From Penium margaritaceum (taxonomy: Eukaryota > Streptophyta > Zygnematophyceae > Desmidiales > Peniaceae), in assembly GCA_023375785.1 (NCBI GenBank), contig SZWC01006727.1, positions 21,721-50,792 on the forward strand: 29,072 nucleotides of DNA. Direction: 5' to 3'. The position numbers and the translations under genes are program-made. The notes under the pieces were generated by a model that did no database searches, was not told the origin of the DNA, and saw only the letters and a program-made list of their open reading frames with translations. This document shows positions 1 to 9,239 of the stretch, piece by piece (the first letter of the stretch is position 1; each line of letters opens with the position of its first letter).

Positions 1-1
1 G

Positions 2-451
2 AGGGAAGCAGATGACGACGGGGGGGAAGAAGCAACAGCAGGTGGGGAGGTACCAGGATCTGGTGCAGTTGCAGCAAGTGGGGCAGGAGCAGCAGGTAAT
101 GAGGGAGCAGCCGGTGGGGAGGGAGCGGCAAATGAGGATGGAGCAGCAGATGGGGCAGGAGCAGATAGTGGGCAGGGGGGAAGATCAGGTGAGGAAGGGG
201 AAGCAGGTGGATCAGGTGACGGACAAGCAGCAGGTGAGGAAGGAGCAGCAGGTGGCCAGTTGGCTTCAACAACACGTGAACCAGCATCAACAGCAGGTTC
301 AAGGATTGGCAGTTCCAAGCATAGTGCAAAGCGTGCTGCCCTTGTTGCACTAGCAGCAGCAAGGGCATCAAAACGTGCTGCAGGTAGTGTAGTGGCAGCT
401 ACAGCAGCCAGCAGGTTGGCAAGGCGCAGAGCTGCCACATTCCGAAAGTAG
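2..451 (+). CDS. 3' end of a low-complexity Gly/Ala/Glu-rich protein with a basic C-terminus (partial)
   Basis: An uninterrupted frame enters at the left edge and ends at TAG 449-451, giving at least 149 residues with no start in view. The first ~85 residues are acidic and rich in Gly, Ala, Glu and Asp. A Ser/Thr-containing linker follows, and the last ~45 residues are Ala-rich with many Lys and Arg, ending in a cluster of arginines. I chose this frame over the overlapping Gln/Val-rich frame at 12-353 because it spans the whole segment, carries a sensible acidic-to-basic architecture, and the other frame is what a GCA/GGT repeat reads as when shifted by one base. An acidic tract plus a basic tail is common in nuclear or nucleic-acid-binding proteins, but no domain is recognisable. 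It could be the last exon of a host gene or the tail of a transposon protein. The tract is repeat-derived and may vary in length. Confidence 0.35.
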   Translation, partial: READDDGGEEATAGGEVPGSGAVAASGAGAAGNEGAAGGEGAANEDGAADGAGADSGQGGRSGEEGEAGGSGDGQAAGEEGAAGGQLASTTREPASTAGSRIGSSKHSAKRAALVALAAARASKRAAGSVVAATAASRLARRRAATFRK

Positions 452-917
452 GACATGGTTCTGACAATTTTGTTAAGCGTTTGTGTCAGATTCTATACAT
501 TGTGCCATTGCCAACTCCATTTCCACCATGTGCAATCCATTGTTACAATTCTACTCATGTGGAATATGCAATCCCATATAGCATTCCCTCAGTCCATGGA
601 GGTTGTGTACACATGCAAATGAAATGGTGGATAATGTGTAACCTAGAAGCTTTGTGCTTGATGTACATGCATTGTTATNGTGTGACCCGGTGCCTTGATA
701 TAGGTAATCATGTTGTAACATGCAATGAAGGATGATTTGAATAAGTCATGAATTTCTCATATCTGGCTACCTCAAACATTCTGTGCAATCCCATGTTCCA
801 ATGCATGTGAACTGACCATGCCCACTGTGTCCACATCGATGTGGCCAACCTGGGGTACATCGATGTATTGATGTGGACATCGATGTACCGATGTTCGAGG
901 CACCAAGGTCAACACTG
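452..917. other. Non-coding flank between the partial frame and Copia-A
   Basis: This stretch is AT-richer than the preceding coding tail and is broken by stops on all frames beyond short runs. It contains a single N at 679, probably an unresolved base or a scaffold join. It may be the 3' UTR and downstream region of the partial gene. The only structure I see is the ACATCGATGT cluster near its right end, listed separately. Confidence 0.4.
833..886. repeat. Three copies of the palindrome ACATCGATGT
   Basis: The perfect 10-bp palindrome ACATCGATGT occurs at 833-842, 857-866 and 877-886, with start-to-start spacing of 24 and 20 bp. Partial copies (TTGATGTGG, ACCGATGTTCG) lie between and after them. 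It could be a local satellite seed, a cluster of protein-binding sites, or a remnant of the sequence into which Copia-A was joined. Confidence 0.5.
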
Positions 918-918
918 G

Positions 919-3068
919 TTTGGTTGTGTTGTACATGCAATGGTGTAGGCACGTGACGGACGGAGCAAGCTGGACCCGCGTACCCGCCGGTGTATTTTTC
1001 TTGGATATGAGAGCGGAAGCAAGGCGTATCGACTCGTTGACCCAAGGAGGCAGCAGATTGTGCGGAGTTGCGACGTCACGTTCGACGAGAAAAGCCGTTG
1101 GACAGACAAGGAGGCAGGTCTCTCCAAGAGGGGGGAGTGGATGCCACTCCTTGAGGGGGAGACGCCAAAGGACGTGAATGAGGGTGATATCCTCGCATCA
1201 CCACCAACCGGAGAGCATCGCCTGAGGGATGGGCGAGCGGCAGACTTTATTCTGGCCAGTTCGGATGAGGAATCCGAAGCACCGGAGATGGACGTGGAGG
1301 TGGGGAGTCAACAGATGTCTCCAAGGTCTCAAAGAGAGGGGGAGCAGGCGCTTGGAGAGGATGGCGCCAAATGGGGACAGCAACAACAACAACCGCCTCA
1401 AGAGTCCCGCACGAGTAACCGTGTGTGAAGAAGGACAAAAAGGTATGATGCCAACAAGGGCATTTGGACTGGGTTTGCACAAGCCTTCTTCACGCAAGAG
1501 GAGCCTCAATCTGTAAAGGAGGCACTGCAGCGGAAGGATGGGGCTGAGTGGGATGGTGAAATAAAATCTGATCTTGCCTCCCACGAGGAGAACGGCACTT
1601 GGGAGCTGGTTGACCGGCCGGAGGGCGAGAAAATCATCGGCTCCAAGTGGATCTTCCGGAAGAAGCTCACAAAGGAGGGGAAGGTGGAGCGGTACAAGGC
1701 GCGGCTGGTGGCAAAAGGATATGCCCAGAGAAAAGGAGAGCACTACGACGAGACCTTTGCACCAGTTGCCAAGTTTGCCTCCATCCGTACTATCCTCTCG
1801 GTGGCAACGGCACGTGACTATGAAATCCACCAAATGGACGTGAAAACCGCGTTCCTCAATGCAACCTGGACAAGGAAGTCTACATGGAGGTGCCAGAGGG
1901 GGTGGATGCGCCGCAAGGGAAGGTGTGCCGGCTTCGCAGGGCGTTCTATGGATTGAAGCAAGCTCCGCTCATGTGGTACCTCAAGATGGATAGTTTCATG
2001 GGTGAGCTTGGCTTCAAGCGCTGCAAGGCCGATTACAACATGTAAGTGCGCACTCAGCCAGGACTCCACCAGATTGTTGTCCTCTACGTGGATGACCTCA
2101 TCCTTGTGTCTTCGGATGAGGGGGAGCTCAAGAGCCTGAAGCAACAGCTTGGCGGCCGGTTCAAGATGACAGACATGGGCGAGCTTGAGTACTACCTTGG
2201 CATCGCCATCGAGAGGGACCGCAAAGCACGCACGCTGGAGATGGGCCAAGAAAAACATGTGCAGGAGGTGCTCCGCCGCTATAACATGGAGGAGTGCAAC
2301 CCCATCGGCACACCTATGACAACGACATGTGAGCTAAGCTTGAGCATGGGCCCAAACACGGAGGACGAGAAGGCGGAGATGGCTGGAGTACCGTACCAGT
2401 CCGCAGTTGGCAGCATCATGTATGCCATGGTGGCAACGCGGCCTGACCTTGCCTTTGCTGAAGGACAAGTGAGCCGCTATGTTGCTGATCCAGGGCCGCT
2501 ACATTGGCAAGCGGTGAAGAGAATCCTCCGCTACTTGAAGGCAACGACACATTCGCGACTTGTGTTTGGAGGGGGAGCGCGGACTGACTCCCTCGAGTTG
2601 GTTGGCTACTCTGATGCTGACTAGGCAGGTGACGTTGATGACCGCAAGTCAACATCAGGCTATGTTTTTGTGCTTGGTGGTGCAGCGGTGTCTTGGGCAA
2701 GCCAGAAGCAGGACAGTGTGGCTCTATCCAGCACTGAGGCAGAGTATATTGCGCTCGCGGAAGCCGCAAAGGAGGCACTATGGCTGCGGCGATTGCTCAA
2801 GGAGATTGGGGTGCCGCAAAAGAAGCCAACGGCACTCAATGTTGACAACATGAGTGCCATCAGCCTGACCAAGAACCCTGTGCTACACCAGAGGACCAAG
2901 CACATAGAGATCCGGCATCGCTTTGCACGAGACCTTGTTGCAAAGGGTGATGTTGTGCTTGTGCATTGCGGCACAAAGCACATGCTTGCTGATGTCATGA
3001 CAAACGCACAACCCAAGGACAGGTATGATGCTACTTGTATGGAGCTTGGGCTTTCCCAAGCCTCTTGA
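919..3068 (+). pseudogene. pol: Copia-A pol remnant: integrase C-terminus, reverse transcriptase, RNase H
   Basis: Pol would integrate and reverse-transcribe the element RNA inside virus-like particles. In frame 1, 919-1428 reads the integrase C-terminal segment (FGCVVHAMV, KLDPRTRRC, FLGYESGSKAYRL) and a Ser/Glu/Gln-rich linker, with TAG at 946 and TGA at 1426. The frame continues through the RT N-terminus (WELVDRPEG, KWIFRKKL, ARLVAKGY, DVKTAFLNA) to a one-base deletion near 1865. Frame 3 carries the rest of RT, with TAA at 2043 and the catalytic YVDD at 2085-2096, then RNase H ([20 protein letters not shown]), with TAG at 2622 where other Copias have Trp. It ends at 3066-3068. Length from RT to RNase H is normal; three in-frame stops before the shift or in RT-RH and one frameshift make it non-functional. 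Confidence 0.9.
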
Positions 3069-3107
3069 ATTGCACGCTGAGCATGGACAACTGCCATGGG
3101 TGATGCG

Positions 3108-3119
3108 CAAGGGGGAGAT
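3108..3119 (+). other. Polypurine tract of Copia-A
   Basis: The purine run CAAGGGGGAGAT lies directly 5' of the 3' LTR, where plus-strand DNA synthesis is primed in Copia elements. It is about 40 bases after the RNase H stop codon, the usual position. Confidence 0.6.
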
Positions 3120-3188
3120 TCTTGGAATGATGCTCCTCACCATGGCAGGAGTGACTCCAAAAAGGAACACCAAAAAGACAAGCCTTAG

Positions 3189-3243
3189 TGGCTTAGTAGT
3201 TAATGGTATCCACCTCTAGAGGCGGGGGCCCGGGTTCAAGTCC
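3189..3243 (+). promoter_or_regulatory. tRNA-like Pol III A-box and B-box pair in the Copia-A LTR
   Basis: TGGCTTAGTAGTTAATGG at 3189-3206 resembles the internal Pol III A box, and GGTTCAAGTCC at 3233-3243 resembles the B box. Order and spacing are those of a tRNA gene or tRNA-derived SINE head. The segment between them holds the palindrome CCTCTAGAGG where an anticodon arm would lie. It does not fold as a complete tRNA by eye. The less mutated version is in the Copia-B LTR. Confidence 0.5.
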
Positions 3244-3329
3244 CACAAGATGAAATTATGCCCTGCCTCAAGGGAGGTGGAAAATAGATGCCAGGAAGCT
3301 AGCTCAACCTCTAGAGTTCCTCTTTAAGT

Positions 3330-3485
3330 TTCTAGAAGGCCATGTGAGGGTCCAGGAAGGTGGCACACCTTCTAGAAGGGGTGACTTGTCCTACAAGGCA
3401 TCTAGAGGTGTATTGGTCTTCTGGACACCTTCCCTCCTACTAGAAGCAAGCTGAGGAATCTAGGAAGTGTCAGAAGCTTCTAGAG
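3330..3485 (+). promoter_or_regulatory. Heat-shock-element-like motifs in the Copia-A LTR
   Basis: TTCTAGAA (TTC-nn-GAA) occurs at 3330-3337 and 3370-3377. GAAGCTTCTAGAG at 3473-3485 is a three-unit heat-shock element (GAAnnTTCnnGAA) with one mismatch in the last unit. The corresponding site in the Copia-B LTR is perfect. HSF binding is inferred from the motif only. Confidence 0.4.
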
Positions 3486-3818
3486 GAGGGAAGGGATGCC
3501 TTCATAGGTGGGAAAAGGACAGCCTACCAAGGAGTACTCTAGAAGCCATAGAATCTGCTAGGAAGCTCCAAATCTGGCATGCTTTGGTGTTCTGGAAAGC
3601 TTAGATCGGTGGCTATGAAATTCCACTGCTTGTGAGCCTTGATCAAGTGTTAATTCTCATCCAATTGAGGCCAAAACTATTGCCTCACTATCTGAACAGA
3701 TTTTGCGATCCTTCGAACCAGTTGCCTCCACAGTTTCAGTCTCTCCAAAAACAGTTGGTGGTGTGAAACAACCACTGCTAGGGACCCTCCAGGATGCACA
3801 CTCACCCTCAGGCCAACA

Positions 3819-4492
3819 CAGCCCTCCGCACTCCGACCCCGGCCGCTTGATGTCAGGTAGTGCGACCGTCGCACACTACCGTAGCGCATTGTGCAGAACG
3901 AACTGTGAAGTACTGCTCAACCATTTTCATACGAAGCCACGTGCATGAACAGGTTGGACAATGTGAAGTCGTCACGTAGTATATAAGACACTGGAAGAAA
4001 ACTTCAAAACAAAACCCCCTGCAATAATCATCGACAAAAGACAGCCATATGCTTGAATAATTCATGGAAGGATGGAAACATTACACTTGTACTGTTCCAT
4101 TCACTGCCAGAATGCATGCAAACATTAAGGAAATAAAGCCCTTGAGGAATCCACACAATCCTAAAACATCATTAATATGATACCTATCATCTGAGGAACA
4201 TGTATAAAATACCAAGATTCTGCTCATGATTTATGAAAAATGGGCAACGTTATCACGGATAGTTAGCACTCGCGTTTGGTGGATGATGTGGAAAGTCGTT
4301 AAAACGAGTGGGTAATCCATTAATTATGTGAGTGGGTAATCGAGCAGGATCACTCTCAAATTTTGGGTAAAAGGGAATTATTCCGTTAAAGAAAAGCGAT
4401 CGAAGACTTAACCATTAACGAAGTTATTTCTATTACGTGCTTTAATACGTAAAAATACACAACTTCAAACCCAGATTTTTTTTAAGCCTTCA
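3819..4492. other. Non-coding segment between Copia-A and Gypsy-A
   Basis: No gene is supported. The left part is GC-rich and contains an imperfect hairpin at 3856-3880 (GGTAGTGCGAC against GTCGCACACTACC). A TATATAAG box lies at about 3980, followed by AT-rich DNA, so a promoter interrupted by the Gypsy-A insertion is possible but unproven. The right end is a T/A-rich run next to the Gypsy-A target site. Confidence 0.4.
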
Positions 4493-4497
4493 TTCAT
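4493..4497. repeat. Target site duplication of Gypsy-A, left copy (TTCAT)
   Basis: TTCAT directly precedes the TGTAAC end of the left LTR. The same five bases follow the TACA end of the right LTR at 12879-12883. Five bases is the usual Gypsy duplication length. Confidence 0.85.
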
Positions 4498-5184
4498 TGT
4501 AACGCGTTGAGTCTCTAACTGCTGCTCTGAAGTCGTCGTCTGAGTTTGCACAATGGCGTTCTCTGTCCGCGTCAGGGGCTTACCCCTTTGCAAGATTGAG
4601 GGGCAATCGTCATCAATGACCCAAAGCAGGGCGACTCGAATGTTTCGAGTCTCCGGAGGCCCGTTTCCGTGTTTACTCCAGGTTTTTGGACCCAAACTGG
4701 GGATTTTTACCTCAAACTCTTGCATTTGCACAAATTTTCCGGTTTCAAAACTCATAGTTCTTCCAAAAAAAACTCGAGTTTCATTTTCTACGTGTCGGCA
4801 AAATTGTCGCATGTGAGGCACGATCGAAGATTTTGCGCCAACTCCTCTCATGCACTTTTCTCGTCCTCGCTCTCACACTCGCTCCCCCTATCCCTCGTCC
4901 TCGCTTGCTCGCTTCCAAGGAGGGCGAGGGGGGGCCGAGGGCACGAGGCCACAAGGTCTCACCCTCAAGGCCCTCGTGGCCCCTCAGCCACCGATCAGAG
5001 TGAGGCCGCGATTGGCGGCTAGCAGTTGGTGGCCGGCCGGTCACTTGGCCGGCCGCCGGCCGTCCAGCCGGCCGGCAGCGAGCAAAGTGCTGGCCCCTGG
5101 CCAGCCCTCGCTGATGGCAGGGGTGGTGCTCAACCACTCCTTGCTTCAAAGAGGAGGGAGGGCCGAACCGGCCCTTCCGTTACA
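4498..5184 (-). repeat. Gypsy-A 3' LTR (687 bp)
   Basis: On the minus strand it starts TGTAACGG at 5184 and ends CGTTACA at 4498. It contains a GGCCGGCC-rich block at about 5030-5095. It matches the LTRs at 12169-12878, 17338-18039 and 26934-27652 with many scattered differences. Long open frames inside it on either strand are products of GC-rich composition, not genes. Confidence 0.88.
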
Positions 5185-5193
5185 TTCCTCCCC
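5185..5193 (-). other. Polypurine tract of Gypsy-A
   Basis: The minus-strand run GGGGAGGAA abuts the start of the 3' LTR. The equivalent run GGGAGGAA abuts the Gypsy-B 3' LTR at 26933. Confidence 0.65.
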
Positions 5194-5471
5194 AGTACTA
5201 TGAACCGTCCGGGTTCATGAACAACAAGCAGGATTGTCAGGTAGTGAGTCATCAACATTGTGAAAGAAAATCAATAATTTCAATCACCAGCTAGATATGA
5301 ACACCTGCGTGGCACTTGGACCTAAGCTGCAGCTTGTTGTTCAACACGGCTAGAGACATCCCCCCTTTAGGTTGGAGCATCTGCACAACAACCATGTTGG
5401 GCGTCCCCAACCTCCTATGATTGTAGTCCATGAATGCCATCTTGCGGGAATGTTGCTCACTTTTTCCGCGT
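5194..5471 (-). other. Gypsy-A 3' non-coding region between pol stop and polypurine tract
   Basis: About 280 bp without coding signal. The same segment is present in Gypsy-B at 26650-26920, so it is a normal part of the family. Confidence 0.6.
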
Positions 5472-6745
5472 TTAGGTGGTGCCCCCTGACACGTGTTGAT
5501 CAGTGTAAGCTATCAGCTTGCTCCAATACTTGTTGACCACCCCTCTAGGAAACCCATATTCGGGCTCCCATGAGTTATGTTCAGGTCCACACCCCGCCCG
5601 ATGAACAAGGTATCCCCTAACAACCCGCAACCGGAGAGTACACTCTTGGTACTGAAGTAGGCGCAGAATCGCGTATTGGCCATCGGTAACAAGGACTGTC
5701 GGTGGTGGCTAAATGATTCCCTCTATTGTATATGGAGCCAACAGGCTCACATGAAACACGTCATGAATCTTCATACTCAGCGGAAGCAGCAATCGGTATG
5801 CCATTGGCCCGATGCGTGCAACGATGGGAAACGACGCAATCCACTTTGGTAGAAGTTTCTGTGCCCATGACGATTTCAACCAAAGATTCCTAATTCTAAC
5901 CAGCACTTTTCCACCGATGTCAAAGAAGACCTCGCGGCAACCTTTGTATGCCAACCACTGTTAAACACAAACGGTGTGAACTGTGTAGACTCGTTCACTG
6001 AGTTATTCACCGCAAACTCTGCCGGTGTTAAGAATTCATCCCAGTCATGCATGGCAGGGTCCACGCACATGCGAAGTGTTTGTTCAATGGTATAGTCCAT
6101 GCGCTCTATTTGTCCGTCAGTTTGAGGGTGAAATGCTTTCGACATTTGCGACTCATTGTCGAAGTACACGTGCAACGTTTGCCAGAACTTACTAGCAGAT
6201 TTTTTTATCTCAATTGGAGATAATACACAATGGCAAGCCATGGTGCTTTACAACACCCTCAAAGAAGAGACGAGCGGTCTCCTCTGCGTTCACGTCAGTG
6301 GTTGTAGGAATGAAGTGTGTCATCTTCTTCAAAGGATCCACAACCACTAGTATTGCATCGTGGCCACAGGCCATGTCCGAAAGCCTAGTAATTAAGTCCA
6401 TGTTGACGCACTCCCATGGATTCCTAGTAATGGGAAGTTGTTGGAGGAGTCCAGCATGCATCTTGTCACTAGCCTTATTCCGAAGACATGGGTCGCATGT
6501 CATGCAATACTTACGGATATCGACACTCCATCCTTGCCACCAATAGTGGTCCGAGAATGCCTGTCCGGTCTTTTGCGGTCCCACATAACATGCGACTGGC
6601 GGGTCGTGGAACTGGGAGATAATATTTTCTTGAAGGTCTCCCGAGTTTGGCATAACAACTTGTTATTCATGTCAGAAGATTCCTGCGGCCTCCAACAAGC
6701 CTTACTTGACCAGATTTTGAGAGTCTTGAAACCAAGTATCCACAC
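5472..6745 (-). pseudogene. pol: Gypsy-A integrase and C-terminal chromodomain remnant
   Basis: The zinc-binding N-terminus is visible (FHD, then CMTCDPC), but the second histidine position reads Tyr (ACYVGPQKT). The DDE core follows: WECVNMDLITRL, then KAFHPQTDGQIERMD after a frame change near 6241. A GPY/F-like module (ASFPIVARIGPMAYRL, HDVFHVSLLAPY) lies near 5730-5890. Reading through TAG after IEGII, the frame reaches a chromodomain (core 5530-5612; YLVHRAGCG, NSWEPE) and stops at 5472-5474. Chromodomains bind methylated histone tails and steer integration to heterochromatin. An aromatic position is Arg here (HRAG against HWAR in Gypsy-B). Several stops and at least two frame changes mean it is dead. 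Confidence 0.88.
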
Positions 6746-6766
6746 AGTATCCCATCCGGATCATGT

Positions 6767-8316
6767 TTACAAGACCGTTCTAATGTATAATCTCTCATGG
6801 TGGTTGCCGCAAAAGTGCAGGGGATTTGTTGATTGTACTACTGTTGTTCTAATGGCCATAAAACACCCACCGACCTCGGTGGTTGCTTTAATTTCCACGG
6901 GCTGTTGGCTAAGTGGATCAGCTACATTGATGCGTCCTGGCTGATACTCCCATGTGAACAAGAATCGGCTAAGGTATCCGCTCCAACGCGCCTGTCGTCT
7001 TGATAGGTTCGGTTGCATCTGGAAAAAACACCAATAGATTATGGTCGGTCACGACAGTCACACCCCCTTCAGCACCCTCGAGGTAGCAATGCCACATTTT
7101 AAAAGCATGTACTACCACAAGGAGCTCTTGATCCCTAGTCTTGTCCCGCATTTCCGCGGGGATGAGCTTCCGGCTCTCATACGCAACTAGGTGACCATTC
7201 TGCATGAGGACGACTCTGAGTCCTACTACCACCGCATCACATCAAACCTCCCACGGTTGCGATGGATCCGGAAGAGCTAGGACAGGCACTGTGCATAGAA
7301 GCTTTTTGACTTTGAGAAAAGCATTATCGTGATCAGATGTTCATTCCCCGTGCACGTCTTTTTGCGTAAGCGTGGTTAGCGGTGCTACCAGGGTCGAATA
7401 CCCTTGCATAAAACGTCAAAAGTAGTTTGCAAGGCCGAGGAAAGATAAAATCTGCCCAACATATTCCGGGTGTGGCCAGTCTACAATAGCTTTGACCTTT
7501 TTTGGGTCAACATAGATGTTGTCCTTGCTGACGACGTGTCGAATATATTCAAGCTCATCTTGTGCAAACTTGCACTTGCTCACTTTTGCGTAGAACTTAT
7601 GTTCCCAAAGGATTATGAGGACTTTGCGCAGGTGTTCTATGGGCTCTTCCATTGATTTAGAGAAAATCAGGATACCGTCCAGGTAAACCAAGACAAGCTG
7701 ACCAAGTCGCTTGGCAAAATTTTGGTTCATTTCTCCCCGGAAGGTTGTCGGGGCGTTCGTTAGCCCGAAGCATAACACCCAGAACTGATAGTGTCCCATG
7801 TGCATACAAAATGCAGTTTTGGGCATGTTATCTTCCGTGATGCGGACTTAATTGTACCCTTGGGACAAATCCAAGGACAAAAACACTTCTTCCCATTGGA
7901 GTTGGTCAAAAAGGTCCTAAATCCGTGGTAAGGGGAATCGATTTTTTGCAGACAGCTTGTTCAGCCCCCGGTAATCCACGCACGTGCGTAAACCACCGTC
8001 CTTTTTATTCACAAAGAGGATCGGCGCATCGTATTGCGAGCTACTTGGCTCAATCCATCCTTTTGCAAGGTACTCTTTGATTTGGCGTCCGGCCTCTCGC
8101 CTTTCTGTTGAACTAGGGTGATACATGGGTCTGAATAGAGGGGTTGCCTCCGGTTGCAGTGGAATCGTGTGGCCTATGTGTCTTTCTGGTGGAAGCCCAG
8201 TCGGTGGGTCTTGGAAAACATCCGAGAAATCTGTGAATAGGGATGTGATCTCTTGTGGCGTGTCTTCCTTCACATTGTCCTTTACTTTCTAAAACTGAGG
8301 CAAGAAACATCGACAA
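6767..8316 (-). pseudogene. pol: Gypsy-A reverse transcriptase and RNase H remnant
   Basis: The RT N-terminal part at 8273-7917 carries [29 protein letters not shown] and [10 protein letters not shown] stop interrupts after FPLPRI, and LSQGYN is followed by a stop in place of Gln. The second part at 7826-7416 has FGLTNAPTTF and the catalytic box VYLDGILIF. The second catalytic Asp of the YxDD box is Gly, so the active site is lost even if the stops were ignored. RNase H follows at 7260-6970 (GHLVAYESRKL, VVTDHNLL) and, after a shift, at 7018-6767 (ARWSGYLSRF, NVADPLSQQP). Most pieces share one frame across stops, which shows decay mainly by point mutation. Length is normal for Gypsy RT-RH. 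Confidence 0.9.
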
Positions 8317-9239
8317 CCTTGTTGAATACGTCTCTTGACCGGCATTGCAGACAAGCTGGCATGGATTTTGATTCAGGTCGGTGATAATTCTGTACTCGGA
8401 ATCAACGTAAAATGACGTTGTCCTTTTTGGAGGATCAAACGCTTTGATTCAAAGCACATTAGATTCTTGTTTTTACAGAGTTAGGGATTGCCTAGCACCA
8501 CATCAAACGGGTCAAGAGGATTGAGTACCTTCGATGCGACACTCTGTGTGTACCCTTGAATAGAAATTTTGCTTTCCAAGGACCGATCACGGGTACCGTA
8601 CGGTTATCACCGACGACAACTGCGCCACTTGATGGCTCATACTGTGGGCTGACTTGATGGGCAAAGCCAAGGCTAGCAAAGGAGTCATCTCCTCCGGTGT
8701 CAGCAAGTACGCTCACGGGAGCACCAGCTAGGTTTCCTTTGAATTGCATCGTCATGTTGCCTCCACTCTTCCAAGTGAACAGGCTCGACAATGACAAGCC
8801 GAGTTTGTGATAAACACGGAATCTGAAGAGCGGACGCCTCAGCTCCCATGATTCACCTACTCTTGTCCACATCTTGTGGAAACGTGTGGCTTTGGCTAGT
8901 ACCTTACAGTCTTCAAATTTCACTAGGTCGAAATTGTCGACTAAATGTACCGTAAACGTGATTGAACTCATCGCTTTGATGGAATTTTCTATAATCACTA
9001 AGTTATAGATTTCTTGTATAGTGGTCAGTGTCGCCACCACTAAGCAAGTTTGTTCATGCAACTCATTCCGTGATGCAAGATTTAGTGAGCAATGTCGATG
9101 AACAAGTGCAAAATGAGGTTCAATGAGAGGGGAGAAAATAGCAAAGAAATTTGAACTCGTCAAAATTCAGATTGTTTAACATCCTCGTCTGAAAACATGA
9201 ACCCATACTCGTGATCTAGTTTTACCCCTGAGTGGTCCC
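8317..9239 (-). pseudogene. pro: Gypsy-A aspartic protease region
   Basis: The best-preserved part is the frame 9163-8492 (about 220 residues). The catalytic signature VSVLADTGGDDSF matches the LxDTG motif of retroviral-type aspartic proteases, preceded by a Gly-rich hydrophobic strand (MQFKGNLAGAP). A long N-terminal linker without known domains lies upstream. The frame is offset from the RT frame, so a frameshift or a normal pol junction lies between 8492 and 8316. Protease would mature Gag-Pol in the particle. The same linker appears in Gypsy-B at 20937-21229, where it is cut off before the protease motif. Confidence 0.75.

Larger units (their letters stand above)
918..3818 (+). mobile_element. 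Copia-A: 5'-truncated Ty1/Copia element, 3' half
   Basis: The order integrase C-terminus, RT, RNase H, polypurine tract and 3' LTR is Ty1/Copia type. Homology to the second Copia copy in this window (minus strand, 22084-22413) starts abruptly at about 918, inside integrase, so gag, protease and the integrase core are absent. The right end is the LTR end CCAACA at 3818, set by the point where similarity to the LTR at 24802-25503 stops. No target duplication can be tested because the 5' end is lost. Confidence 0.9.
3120..3818 (+). repeat. Copia-A 3' LTR (699 bp)
   Basis: The segment matches, over its whole length, the inverted copy at 24802-25503. The start reads TCTTGG here where the other copy has TGTTGG (second base changed), and the end is CCAACA, so the family termini form a 6-bp inverted repeat TGTTGG/CCAACA. 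It is rich in TCTAGA-type motifs. Scattered substitutions against the other LTR show it is not recent. The regulatory motifs inside it are listed separately. Confidence 0.85.

Noticed and set aside
12-353. Gln/Val-rich open frame
   Set aside because: It is the frame-shifted reading of the same GCA/GGT repeat; the +2 frame spans the whole segment from the edge to 451.
1198-1833. 211-codon minus-strand frame
   Set aside because: Antisense shadow of the Copia-A integrase/RT region, where the plus strand has clear motifs.
1818-2258. 146-codon minus-strand frame
   Set aside because: Antisense to Copia-A RT, including the YVDD box.
3181-3255. A functional tRNA gene
   Set aside because: A and B boxes are present, but acceptor and T stems do not pair fully by eye, and the segment is part of an LTR.
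3970-4050. Host promoter with TATATAAG
   Set aside because: No gene can be tied to it; kept only as a remark in the flanking-region entry.
4669-5203. Several Pro/Ala/Arg-rich frames of about 117-122 codons
   Set aside because: Composition artefacts of the GGCCGGCC-rich Gypsy LTR; equivalent frames appear on either strand in the other LTRs.
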